Positions 8,211-16,300 of a stretch of DNA of 42,509 nucleotides are shown one piece after another. Origin of the DNA: a virus; the IMG/VR virus record IMGVR_UViG_3300042484_002587, positions 1-42,509 of that record; one strand, written 5' to 3'. Numbering within the stretch: the first letter of the stretch is position 1; each line of letters opens with the position of its first letter. The notes beneath the pieces are model-generated. The model was not told where the DNA came from. It searched no databases and saw only the letters and a program-made list of their open reading frames with translations. Made by a program: the position numbers and the translations under genes.

Positions 8211-9429
8211 TATTACCAACCCATGGATATTGTTTACAGATACTAGCATATCTTTTGGGTTGATACTGTTGTAAATTTTGGATTATTAGAGTAAATCTCT
8301 CCCGGGGCGGTCCGACAGCCGAGTATCCGTCCTTAATAAATCGATTATGCATTTTAAATAACGGGCCGCCGGGGTCTTGTTCAAGCTTGATCTGTTGGGC
8401 TACTATGCTGTCTTTTATATTGGTATCTAACTCTTGCATTAATGTTTTTTCAAACGCCTCGCTGAAAAAATGCTGTTGGTTATGTAATACAATCTGTTGA
8501 CATTGCTCTAGTTTCTTTTGAAAAGCTATAGTATCGAGTTGAGACAGTTCGTATATTAGTTTGATAATTTTTTCTAATCGTTTATTTTCATCAACTTCGT
8601 CATCATAACTCTCGTCCCAGATTGAATCAAACGTTTGAAATCCGTATCTCTGTAAATATTTCAACGACCCGGGTCCAGCAAATACAATAAACGGCTGTAA
8701 CATCACTATGGGCTTGAATATTTTTTCTGTAAGATGAACTCTTTGATCAAACACTGTTTCGGCTACAAGATGTATAGCGGAATCACAGTCATTAACATCA
8801 ATAGTTGCACTAGCATCACTAGATATACCTAATTGATTTTTCCAGTCATGTTTAACATGAGTTTGAATTGGGCGAAGAAGATCTATTATGTGTTGTCGAT
8901 ACTGTCTTGATCCTGTAAAAGATCTTGCATATAGTAAAAATCTATGAGACCAACTTAATCGAATGTTAATGTCGGCGTGATGTTTCCAGTGTCGATACCA
9001 ATCTCGTGCTATAAATCCGTGCCAAAAATAATGGCATTCAATCATGCCTAGTTCTGTTAGATATTGAATGCCTGGACTATTTTCTTCACTGTGACACACG
9101 ATTGGCCACAAGGTCGACTCGCCGACTGTTACAGTCAAGTACTCTTCGATAGTAAAATGTGGTAGCCCGGAATATTTTCTCGACTCGAGATGCTGAGCGT
9201 AATAAGTATCTGCAGCATCAATCATAAATGGTTCTTGATCATGTAAGACCATTGAACCATACATGTTCCAGATCCCCACATCCTTAATAAATTGTTTTTT
9301 ATCATATAACGATATTAAGTCATCGAACTTTTTGGAACCATGTACGTTAAACTTATAAGGCATTACTTGGGTTTTATCCCAACCGTAATGTGAATTAAAG
9401 ATTGTATAGAAATTATCAACGGAGAACAT
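8146..9429 (-). CDS. Glycosyltransferase-like phage protein
   Basis: A 427-residue protein. The C-terminal half has the pattern VAETVFDQRVHLTEKIFKP, ...FIVFAGPGSLKYLQRYGF, then W-DESYD. This resembles exostosin/fucosyltransferase-like proteins found in many T4-like aquatic phages, where the LTEKxFKP-GP-G stretch forms the nucleotide-sugar-binding part. The substrate cannot be told; glycosylation of virion protein, DNA or host surface sugar is possible. It reads against its neighbours. The start codon (CAT 9427-9429) lies 2 bp from the ATG of the divergent dehydrogenase gene and has no clear Shine-Dalgarno; an internal ATG at 9363 is an alternative. Confidence 0.7.
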   Translation of the reverse strand: MFSVDNFYTIFNSHYGWDKTQVMPYKFNVHGSKKFDDLISLYDKKQFIKDVGIWNMYGSMVLHDQEPFMIDAADTYYAQHLESRKYSGLPHFTIEEYLTVTVGESTLWPIVCHSEENSPGIQYLTELGMIECHYFWHGFIARDWYRHWKHHADINIRLSWSHRFLLYARSFTGSRQYRQHIIDLLRPIQTHVKHDWKNQLGISSDASATIDVNDCDSAIHLVAETVFDQRVHLTEKIFKPIVMLQPFIVFAGPGSLKYLQRYGFQTFDSIWDESYDDEVDENKRLEKIIKLIYELSQLDTIAFQKKLEQCQQIVLHNQQHFFSEAFEKTLMQELDTNIKDSIVAQQIKLEQDPGGPLFKMHNRFIKDGYSAVGPPRERFTLIIQNLQQYQPKRYASICKQYPWVGNIKQQSLISWTSPLLAQSADIS

Positions 9430-9431
9430 AT

Positions 9432-10667
9432 ATGCAAATTGGTTTTATTGGACTAGGAAAGCTCGGACTAGAATGCGCCGAGGTGTTTGCTGAACGCAAC
9501 ACAGTGCGGGGATACGATATTTACCCACGCACAAGCAGCTTGGTAAAAGTATGTGACATTGACGAAGTGGTCAATGAAAGCGACTGGATTTTTATCGCAG
9601 TACCGACCCCGCATGCTGAGGGTTACGACGGAAGTTTACCTAGCAGTCACAAGGAACCACGAGACTTTGGGCATGATGCAGTTAAAGCGGCCATTGCTCA
9701 AGTCAACAAGTACGCAAAGTCACCAAAGAAGGTTGTGTTGATTAGTACTGTACTACCCGGTACTACCCGTCGTCACTTTATTACCTTGCTGGACAAGAAG
9801 CATCAGTTCTTGTACAACCCTTACCTTATTGCCATGGGATCAGTAAAGTGGGACATGGTCAATCCTGAGATGATTATGATTGGCACTGAAGATGGCAACC
9901 CCAACACCTTGGCACAAGAGTTGATTGACATTTACCGCCCCTTGATGCAAAACAATCCTCGTTACGAGATCGGCACCTGGGATGAATGCGAAGCAATTAA
10001 GATTTTCTACAACACGTTTATTTCTGCCAAGGTGGGTCTTGTCAACATGATCCAGGACTTTGCTATGCGTATTGGTCATATCAATGTGGATGTGGTGACC
10101 AATGCACTGTCCAACTCTACTATGCGTATCATGGGACCCAAATACATGACTGCTGGTATGGGGGATGCCGGTGCCTGTCATCCGCGCGACAACATTGCAC
10201 TGCGTTGGCTAGCAGAAGAGTACGATGTTGGGTATGACTTGTTTGACACTATCATGTCTGCTCGTGAAGCACAGGCCAAAAATCTTGCCATGTTCTTGAT
10301 CGGGCAGAGCAATCGTCACTGCTTGCCTATTGTAATCCATGGTAAAGCATACAAGCCCAATGTAGCTTATTGTATTGGTAGTTACTCAACGCTGATCGGG
10401 CATTACATTGTTGAAGCTGGGCATCAGGTGGTATACATTGATCCACTTGCTGATGATCCTACTGATGTTGTAGCTGATGTTGACTATGCAGCAGTAATCC
10501 TTATGGCACATAACCGCAAGATTACATACGGTTATACTGGGACAGAAGCCGACGATCCCGACTACTTTAAATTCTGCCCAGGATCTGTGATTGTTGATCC
10601 GTTCCGCAAAGAACCGGATCGTGAAGGTATGACGGTAGTACATTATGGCAACACACGAAACAAGTAA
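9432..10667 (+). CDS. UDP-glucose/GDP-mannose 6-dehydrogenase family protein
   Basis: A 411-residue NAD-dependent enzyme family that oxidises a sugar-nucleotide hydroxymethyl group to a carboxylate. Visible: Rossmann motif GLGKLG (7-12), AVPTP (56-60), STVLPGTT (105-112), conserved Lys 190 in EAIKIFYN, and active-site Cys 249 in GDAGACHPRDN, followed by a C-terminal Rossmann-like domain (GKAYKPNV, then VVYIDP). The middle motif differs from the usual GGSCFPKD, so the substrate may not be UDP-glucose. GGAG lies 7 bp before ATG 9432. It overlaps the next gene by 23 bp and likely forms an operon with the oxygenase, amidinotransferase and fibre genes. Confidence 0.85.
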   Translation: MQIGFIGLGKLGLECAEVFAERNTVRGYDIYPRTSSLVKVCDIDEVVNESDWIFIAVPTPHAEGYDGSLPSSHKEPRDFGHDAVKAAIAQVNKYAKSPKKVVLISTVLPGTTRRHFITLLDKKHQFLYNPYLIAMGSVKWDMVNPEMIMIGTEDGNPNTLAQELIDIYRPLMQNNPRYEIGTWDECEAIKIFYNTFISAKVGLVNMIQDFAMRIGHINVDVVTNALSNSTMRIMGPKYMTAGMGDAGACHPRDNIALRWLAEEYDVGYDLFDTIMSAREAQAKNLAMFLIGQSNRHCLPIVIHGKAYKPNVAYCIGSYSTLIGHYIVEAGHQVVYIDPLADDPTDVVADVDYAAVILMAHNRKITYGYTGTEADDPDYFKFCPGSVIVDPFRKEPDREGMTVVHYGNTRNK

Positions 10668-11163
10668 GTATAACATTACTATTTTCTGGGACGATGAGTT
10701 TAAAAGGCTTGAGTATATCAAGGAGCCTTTTAATGATCCTGTCAGCGTAAACACCTGGATTAGTCAAGGTTACCAAAGTAAAATTACTGGTGACTTGTGT
10801 GACATGCGCCATCGTTTGCCCGATTGGGCCGGCAGATTCATCAAATATTACGAAGATCTAGGCTGGCAGGATGTAGGACTTGCATTCTATCGCATGCATA
10901 CCGGAACAGTTATGCCTAACCACAGTGATTTATATCGACGGTACATTGAGTTGTTTGATCTAGCAGGACGCGAATCTACAATTCGTCGAGCACTGGTGTT
11001 ACTTGAAGACTGGAAGTCCGGCCACTATCTGGAAGTCATGGGCAGTCCGGTTGTAGAGTGGTCTGCTGGCACTGTGTTAGAGTGGACGTATGATACCCCA
11101 CACATGGCAGCAAACATTGGCCTTGAAGATAGATATACCTTGCAGGTAACCGGTCACTTATGA
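10645..11163 (+). CDS. 2-oxoglutarate/Fe(II)-oxygenase-like protein (copy 1)
   Basis: A 172-residue protein with the double-stranded beta-helix signature of 2OG-Fe(II) dioxygenases: H93-x-D95 in PNHSD, distal His 153 in TPHMAANIG, and Arg 163 in DRYTLQVTG to bind 2-oxoglutarate. Such enzymes hydroxylate proteins, nucleic acids or small molecules. The local pattern (YRMHTGTVMPNHSDLY, LLEDWKSGHYLE) matches small oxygenases common in cyanophages. It overlaps both neighbours (23 bp upstream, 4 bp downstream), implying coupled translation. A paralogue with the same motif order lies at 37413-37934. Confidence 0.8.
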   Translation: MATHETSKYNITIFWDDEFKRLEYIKEPFNDPVSVNTWISQGYQSKITGDLCDMRHRLPDWAGRFIKYYEDLGWQDVGLAFYRMHTGTVMPNHSDLYRRYIELFDLAGRESTIRRALVLLEDWKSGHYLEVMGSPVVEWSAGTVLEWTYDTPHMAANIGLEDRYTLQVTGHL

Positions 11164-12077
11164 AAATTCACAGCTACAATGAGTGGGACACGCTGAAAGA
11201 AATTGTAGTTGGAACAGCAACCAATGCCAACTGGCCGTTGCATGATCCTGTGTTTGCGCTAGAGAGTAAGAAAACTACATGGCATGAGACCCCGGTGCCA
11301 AACGGCCCTGTACCACAGTGGATTATTGACGAGACAAATGAAGACCTAGACGGCCTGGTTAAAATTTTGCAGCAAGCCGACGTTACTGTGCACCGTCCCA
11401 AGGACCTGGACTTTGTTGGCTACGACGGCATGTATAACTATTGCCCACGTGACCGCTTGTTGATTGCAGGCAATTGTATTATTGATCCTGTTATGATGTA
11501 TCCTGCCAGGGATATTGAACTAGCTGCGTTAGGATGTGTTATACAACGGAACGAGCTAGTGACCATGCCCAGGCACTGGGGAATAGTGTTAGATGCTGCA
11601 AATATCTGCAGACTTGATGACACCTGGTTGTTTTTAGAATCAAGTTCGGGCAACCGTGCAGCAGCAGTATGGTTACAGGCACGTTTCCCTGAGATTCATA
11701 TTGAGTTATGCAACTTCTATGCAGGTGTGCACATTGACTCCACTGTGGTTCCGTTGAGAGAAGGTGTAGTCATGCTAAATGCCAGTCGCGTAACTCCGGA
11801 CACAGTGCCCAAATGCCTGCGATCCTGGACACAGATTTGGATCGATGACTGTGTACCACAACAGTTCTACCAGTATCCATACGCATCAAAGTGGATTGGT
11901 ATGAACACACTCAGCATCAATCCCGACACTGTGATTGTAGATGCAACACAAACTGATATTATTAAACGACTAGAAGCAATGAAGTTTACTGTAATTCCTC
12001 ATACCTTACGACACAGTAGAACACTAGGGGGCGGATTTCATTGTGTTACCCTAGATACCTGGAGACAGAATGATTGA
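11160..12077 (+). CDS. Glycine amidinotransferase-like enzyme
   Basis: A 305-residue pentein-fold enzyme of the amidinotransferase family, which moves an amidino group from arginine to an amine through a Cys-thiouronium intermediate. The triad can be read directly: Asp 145 in LDAANI, His 191 in AGVHIDSTVVPL, and Cys 295 in GGGFHCVTLD. The N-terminus has the family-like NEWDTLKEIVVG. It is shorter than bacterial AGAT (about 350-390). The acceptor is unknown; the surrounding sugar dehydrogenase, oxygenase and fibre genes suggest modification of a sugar, base or virion protein, which is inference. ATGA overlap with the previous gene, 8-bp overlap with the next. Confidence 0.87.
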   Translation: MKIHSYNEWDTLKEIVVGTATNANWPLHDPVFALESKKTTWHETPVPNGPVPQWIIDETNEDLDGLVKILQQADVTVHRPKDLDFVGYDGMYNYCPRDRLLIAGNCIIDPVMMYPARDIELAALGCVIQRNELVTMPRHWGIVLDAANICRLDDTWLFLESSSGNRAAAVWLQARFPEIHIELCNFYAGVHIDSTVVPLREGVVMLNASRVTPDTVPKCLRSWTQIWIDDCVPQQFYQYPYASKWIGMNTLSINPDTVIVDATQTDIIKRLEAMKFTVIPHTLRHSRTLGGGFHCVTLDTWRQND

Positions 12078-13362
12078 TACACAAGTGTTTGGAAATCTAA
12101 TAGAAACACAAATCAAATTAGTAGTTGAGCAGCAGGTAGCAACTCAAATTGCCGAGCGTGACTGGTTTGACACAGTTGAGGCCAAGGTTACCAAGTACAT
12201 CCAGGATCGGATCACTGCCAAATTCCGTAGTCTTGAATCGGTTCCTGAACTTATTGACACTGTGAAGACCAATGTTCAGAGCTTGTTTGATCAAGGGCGC
12301 ATTCCCGGGATTGATGCATACGTTGACCAAGCAACAATAAACACTGCAATTGATTTGGCAGTGCAAACACTTGTTTCGGAGTCGATTGAAAATCTAAGTC
12401 AGGATGACGCTTGGGTCAAGAAAATTGAACAGTTGGTTAATCATCAAATGGCCACTAAACTGTTTGAGAGATTGAGCAGTATTGATCTTGATGCAATGGT
12501 AGTAAAGCATATTGATTTGAGTATTGACAAGTGGCATGCTCGAATAACTGACAACTTTGCTAGTCGTGGTATTGTGGACCAGGCTCAGGACGTGCAGTTA
12601 GTGATCACAGATGAGACTGTGTATATCAAACCACATTTGGTAACGAATTCAGTTAAGATTGAAACTGATGCACATGTTGATGGGTCTCTCTCAGTTAACA
12701 ACTTGCTGGTACGCGGAATCATCAACACCGATAACCGCAGTTGGGACGAGATTACTAACCGTGCTGCCGCTCAGGCGGTTACCCGCATTGGGGATAGTTG
12801 GAAGACTCAATTAGTTGACCAAGTTCTGGAGCTGGCAAAAACACAAGGTATCGGGTTCGACCATGTAACTATCAATGGTAACCCGTTGTATACTGGTAAT
12901 ACGCTTACTCCGGATATTACAGAATCTAACATACAAAAAATTGGTGTGCTGCGTGACTTGCATGTGGATGGGCACACCGAGCTTAACCAAACTCTAAACG
13001 TACATCGGCGGCGCGTGGGTATCAACACAACTGATCCCGAAATGGCCCTGAGCGTGTGGGACGAAGAAGTATCGATTGTGGCTGGCAAGATCAAACAAGG
13101 CCAGGCTTACATTGGTACCGGTAGATTACAAAATTTAGCCATTGGAATTAATCGAACACCCTTGATGGAATTTGACACCGACGGGTTAACCACAATCAAG
13201 CAACTCAGGATAGGGCAACACAGGATCAGTTATGCACCTGGGGTTCCTGGATATATGGGAACTCGTGGTGACCTGGTGTTTAACTCTGATCCCAAACCCA
13301 ACACACCTTTTGCTTGGGTATGTTTAGGCGGGGTCAAGTGGCAAACAATTAAAGGTGCATGA
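12070..13362 (+). CDS. Tail-fibre / fibre-connector-like structural protein
   Basis: A 430-residue protein. The first ~190 residues are strongly helical and probably coiled-coil (VEQQVATQIAERDWFDTVEAK...). Then comes a beta-rich fibre segment with HVDGSLSVNNLLVRG, LHVDGHTELNQTLNV and RRRVGINTTDPEMALSV, repeats typical of phage fibre shafts and hinge connectors. The C-terminus (GTRGDLVFNSDPKPN-F-WVCLGGVKW) resembles fibre-tip domains. It probably forms a trimeric fibre. It overlaps the amidinotransferase gene by 8 bp and touches the next start. Confidence 0.8.
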   Translation: MIDTQVFGNLIETQIKLVVEQQVATQIAERDWFDTVEAKVTKYIQDRITAKFRSLESVPELIDTVKTNVQSLFDQGRIPGIDAYVDQATINTAIDLAVQTLVSESIENLSQDDAWVKKIEQLVNHQMATKLFERLSSIDLDAMVVKHIDLSIDKWHARITDNFASRGIVDQAQDVQLVITDETVYIKPHLVTNSVKIETDAHVDGSLSVNNLLVRGIINTDNRSWDEITNRAAAQAVTRIGDSWKTQLVDQVLELAKTQGIGFDHVTINGNPLYTGNTLTPDITESNIQKIGVLRDLHVDGHTELNQTLNVHRRRVGINTTDPEMALSVWDEEVSIVAGKIKQGQAYIGTGRLQNLAIGINRTPLMEFDTDGLTTIKQLRIGQHRISYAPGVPGYMGTRGDLVFNSDPKPNTPFAWVCLGGVKWQTIKGA

Positions 13363-13916
13363 TGCGTGTTAACTGGGTATTTGCTACCGGCTATAATCTT
13401 GATCCAACTGTAAACATTGAGCAATTAAAGTCCTGCGGCCCTACCTGGGGAAGCTGGAGTACTTGGCGCGGGTGTGGAACTGACAACGTAATATGTCACG
13501 ATCAAACCAAGCTACAGCAATTACTTCAACGAAACTTCCAGGCCAATTGCAATTTTTACATGCCAAACAACTTGTATGGTGATTTGGGGCGCCCACACGG
13601 GGTCAGGATATACAACGGAGAATATCTAGCCGAATTGGACAACATCGAGGATATAATTTCATTGCACTTGGTTGCCCCAATTTCGGACATTGTGCTGCTA
13701 GCCGGGTTTAATTTGGCAAAGTTGATCCCGGTAGAGGATCGATTCGAGTTGCACAAAATTCGTAATTATCACGGACTGATTCGAAGTACTATTGCAACCA
13801 GCCCCACAGTACAATGGGTAGTGGTTGATCATCCGGCTGAATTGGATAAAGCTTATCGTGAACTTGACAATATAACTTGCGATACAATGGAAAATGTGTT
13901 ACAATTGATCACTTAA
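13362..13916 (+). CDS. Unknown protein after fibre gene
   Basis: A 184-residue protein of unknown family with a mixed alpha/beta composition, Cys-rich near the N-terminus (SCGPTWGSWSTWRGCGTDNVICHD). Two adjacent ATGs exist (13359 and 13362); the second has AAAGG at a normal 6-bp distance. It overlaps the fibre-like gene stop, so it is probably in the same late operon. Possible roles are a fibre-associated or base-recognition protein; nothing in the sequence decides. Confidence 0.7.
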   Translation: MRVNWVFATGYNLDPTVNIEQLKSCGPTWGSWSTWRGCGTDNVICHDQTKLQQLLQRNFQANCNFYMPNNLYGDLGRPHGVRIYNGEYLAELDNIEDIISLHLVAPISDIVLLAGFNLAKLIPVEDRFELHKIRNYHGLIRSTIATSPTVQWVVVDHPAELDKAYRELDNITCDTMENVLQLIT

Positions 13917-13939
13917 CACACTCTATACAAGGCTGTACA

Positions 13940-14953
13940 ATGACTGGTCGTATTGGATTTTGCTGCAAATGGCTAGACAATGTCTCGGAGGTTAAAGGCA
14001 TGAAAGTAAATGCTGCCAACAGAGAACTGAATGGTCGAAGTACCACCATGCGATGGCTGCGTGAACACCCGCTAGAAGCTGAACAACGGCAGTGGGACAT
14101 CATGAATCATAATACCAGTGCGGCTGTCAAGATGATTGAACGTGTAGCGCAACTGCCTGCTGAACGTAGGATGGTGCGTATAGGATCGGAAATGCTCCAG
14201 GGCTATACTGAAAAAGACTGGAAGGCATGGTGGCAACAGTCCGATGTACAAAGTCATCTTGCACGCATCTTTGCTCCTGTTGGCGAAACAGCACGTAGAC
14301 TAGATGTCAGACTCAGCTTTCACCCAGGACAGTTTTGTGTGTTGGCCAGTGAGAATCCGGGTATTGTAGAACGTTCGATAGAGGAGTTTGAATATCATGC
14401 AGATATGGTCAGGTGGATGGGATACGGCAAGACTTTCCAGGACTTTAAAATCAACGTACACATCTCAGGTAAACAAGGTCCCGCCGGTATTCGAGCTGCT
14501 ATCCGACGTCTTAGCCCCGAAGCAAGAAACTGCATCACCATCGAAAATGACGAAAACTGCTGGGGGATTGATAGCAGTCTTGAACTTGCTGAACACTGTG
14601 CCCTTGTACTTGACATACATCATCACTTCATTCGCACTGGAGAGTACATCCAAGCATCAGATGATAGAATTAAGCGAATAATTGATAGTTGGAGAGGGGT
14701 AAGGCCGGCAATACACTTCAGCCAAAGCAGAGAAGATGTGCTGGTTGATCATGCTGTTGATGTGCTGCCAACCATGACTACATTATTGGCACAAGGATAT
14801 AAAAAGCAAAAATTAAGAGCCCACAGTGACTTTATGTGGAACACTGCTTGCAACAAATGGGCACTAACACATCTGGAATGGGCCGATATTCAAGTCGAAG
14901 CCAAGGGTAAAAACTTAGCTAGCCAACAACTGTATGACTCTTGGACTATGTAA
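13940..14953 (+). CDS. uvsE: UV-damage endonuclease (UvdE/UvsE family)
   Basis: A 337-residue TIM-barrel repair nuclease that nicks 5' to UV photoproducts and abasic sites. Visible family features: RIGFCCKWL at the N-terminus, LSFHPGQFCVLAS, VHISGK, ITIENDEN (metal-binding Glu/Asp), LDIHHHF (metal-binding His), IHFSQSR and AHSDFMWN. The length fits bacterial UvdE (about 300-350). ATG 13940 has AAGG 7 bp upstream. For a phage in sunlit water, repair of its own or host DNA would be useful; that ecological reading is inference. Confidence 0.95.
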   Translation: MTGRIGFCCKWLDNVSEVKGMKVNAANRELNGRSTTMRWLREHPLEAEQRQWDIMNHNTSAAVKMIERVAQLPAERRMVRIGSEMLQGYTEKDWKAWWQQSDVQSHLARIFAPVGETARRLDVRLSFHPGQFCVLASENPGIVERSIEEFEYHADMVRWMGYGKTFQDFKINVHISGKQGPAGIRAAIRRLSPEARNCITIENDENCWGIDSSLELAEHCALVLDIHHHFIRTGEYIQASDDRIKRIIDSWRGVRPAIHFSQSREDVLVDHAVDVLPTMTTLLAQGYKKQKLRAHSDFMWNTACNKWALTHLEWADIQVEAKGKNLASQQLYDSWTM

Positions 14954-15017
14954 TTTTTGTCATTGACTTAATAATGATAACTAATGGTTGTTATATACCC
15001 ACATTGAAACCTCTTGT

Positions 15018-15467
15018 ATGCCATTACATGTTATCCAGACACTCACAGATCCACTGACCCGACTAGTAGCCGATGATCCGGTTAGGCCTGAGATCCCATT
15101 GGATTTTAGGGTGTCACGCACTTCTGAAATATTTGTATTACAGAATAATGAAACTATGGAACCGGAAGCAGTTGTTTGCTGTGCATACAAAGATCATGTA
15201 CCGTCAGATACTTATGAGCTATCTTGTGCAACTGATCTGGCTACCACCGTGGCTGTATTTTATACCATCTGGAGTTATCGGCCTGGCGCTGGCCGCAGGC
15301 TAATACGCAGTGCAGCCGAGTGGATACGAAAAAATCGGACCAACATTACCGAGTTTGTTACACTTAGTCCGCCAACTGATATGGCACGTATCTTCCATCT
15401 TCGCAATGGTGCCAAAGAGTTTAGGATCAATGAGAATACAGTGAACTACCTGTATTCCGTCGAATAA
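15018..15467 (+). CDS. GNAT-like acetyltransferase
   Basis: A 149-residue protein with an acetyl-CoA-binding GNAT pattern: ATTVAVFYTIWSYRPGAGRRLIRSAAEWI, where RPGAGRRL resembles motif A (R-x-x-G-x-G/A), followed by a strand and FHLRNGAKEF. Similar proteins recur in T4-like marine phages. The target is unknown. ATG 15018 is the first start giving this domain, but no clear Shine-Dalgarno is visible. Its stop is directly adjacent to the stop of the reverse-strand gene at 15468-15830. Confidence 0.65.
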   Translation: MPLHVIQTLTDPLTRLVADDPVRPEIPLDFRVSRTSEIFVLQNNETMEPEAVVCCAYKDHVPSDTYELSCATDLATTVAVFYTIWSYRPGAGRRLIRSAAEWIRKNRTNITEFVTLSPPTDMARIFHLRNGAKEFRINENTVNYLYSVE

Positions 15468-15830
15468 TTATTTTGCAACTGGCTTTTTGCGAGCCGGCTT
15501 TGCTGAAGGTTTGGCAGCAGGTTTAGCAATTGGTTTAGCAACAGGCTTTGCTGCTGGTTTAGCAACAGGTCTGGTTGCCGGCTTTTTGCGAGCCGGTGTC
15601 ATAACAGGTGCAGCAGCCACAGGAACTGGCGCTGCAACAGGTGCCGGGACAGTAACGACAGGTACTTCTTCTACTGGTTTCTCTTGTGCCGCAGGCGACT
15701 CTATCTTGTACGGTGCTGCTGATAATTTTCTAATTTGTTCAATTTGATCGTCAGTTAATGGTCCATCATCTGGTTCGTATGCCGGGGTACTCTTCTTGCC
15801 AAATAAAAATTCTCGAATTGTTTTGAACAT
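15468..15830 (-). CDS. Histone-H1-like Lys/Ala/Pro-rich basic protein
   Basis: A 120-residue protein. Residues 1-55 are an ordinary charged N-terminal domain (MFKTIREFLFGKKS). Residues 56-85 are Pro/Val/Ala-rich, and the last ~40 residues are a repetitive AKP/AAKP/VAKP tract with KK pairs, like bacterial histone-H1-like nucleoid proteins. It likely binds DNA or RNA through the basic tail; N-terminal anchoring to something else is possible. AAGGAG lies 8 bp before the ATG (CAT 15828-15830). The repeats make unequal recombination likely. Confidence 0.75.
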   Translation of the reverse strand: MFKTIREFLFGKKSTPAYEPDDGPLTDDQIEQIRKLSAAPYKIESPAAQEKPVEEVPVVTVPAPVAAPVPVAAAPVMTPARKKPATRPVAKPAAKPVAKPIAKPAAKPSAKPARKKPVAK

Positions 15831-15905
15831 GGGTTCACTCCTTGAGCTATATTTACTTCCTAGTTGAATGAATCAGGATTTTTTACACAGAAAGGCAAAC
15901 TGATG

Positions 15906-15935
15906 TTGCGTTGCAGCATAAATATATGTTATACT
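15906..15935 (+). promoter_or_regulatory. Promoter candidate upstream of phasin-like gene
   Basis: TTGCGT at 15906-15911, 18-bp spacer, TATACT at 15930-15935. A late-type CATAAATA (15917-15924) lies within the same stretch, so either early or late use is possible. Confidence 0.5.
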
Positions 15936-16016
15936 GCTACAGTATTATAGACAACAAGGTGCTGCATGGTGCAGGTCCTGTCTGTCTTGAACTCGCTTAT
16001 TCCCAAGGAGAATATT

Positions 16017-16235
16017 ATGGAATTTACTAAAATCAACCCCGCCGAACTGTTTGATGCTACTATCGTAATTGATACTATCGAAAAAACTACCAAGTCTACT
16101 GTTTCGATGATTACAGATGAACGTACCCGTGAAGCTGTTGATACAATGACTACTGCCGGCATTGCTATGTGCCGTGCACAGCAGGCAGCATTCTCTGCAT
16201 ATAGTGATTCAATCAAGACTATCTTCCGAGTTTAA
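16017..16235 (+). CDS. Small phasin-like protein
   Basis: A 72-residue protein. The segment from residue 8 (PAELFDATIVIDTIEKTTKSTVSMITDERTREAV) to the end (CRAQQAAFSAYSDSIKTIF) is a heptad-like amphipathic helix pattern reminiscent of phasins, which coat polyhydroxyalkanoate granules. The match is by pattern only and the protein is about half the usual length. It has its own promoter, AAGGAG 6 bp before ATG 16017, and a very strong terminator, so it is an independent, probably highly expressed gene. Confidence 0.6.
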   Translation: MEFTKINPAELFDATIVIDTIEKTTKSTVSMITDERTREAVDTMTTAGIAMCRAQQAAFSAYSDSIKTIFRV

Positions 16236-16257
16236 TCGGCTGTAGTTAACTTACAGG

Positions 16258-16294
16258 GCCTGTGCGTGTATGCTATATACACGTACAGGCTTTT
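16258..16294 (+). terminator. Strong rho-independent terminator
   Basis: A 14-bp stem, GCCTGTGCGTGTAT (16258-16271) with ATACACGTACAGGC (16277-16290), containing one G-U pair and a five-base loop, then TTTT. Confidence 0.9.
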
Positions 16295-16300
16295 GTCATT

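Noticed and set aside
14963-14997. TTGACT with TATATA before the GNAT-like gene
   Set aside because: Spacing is about 23 bp, too long for a sigma70 promoter.
15487-15747. Forward Ala/Gly-rich frame opposite the H1-like gene
   Set aside because: It is the complement of the AKP repeats; no ribosome site, and the reverse gene has AAGGAG.
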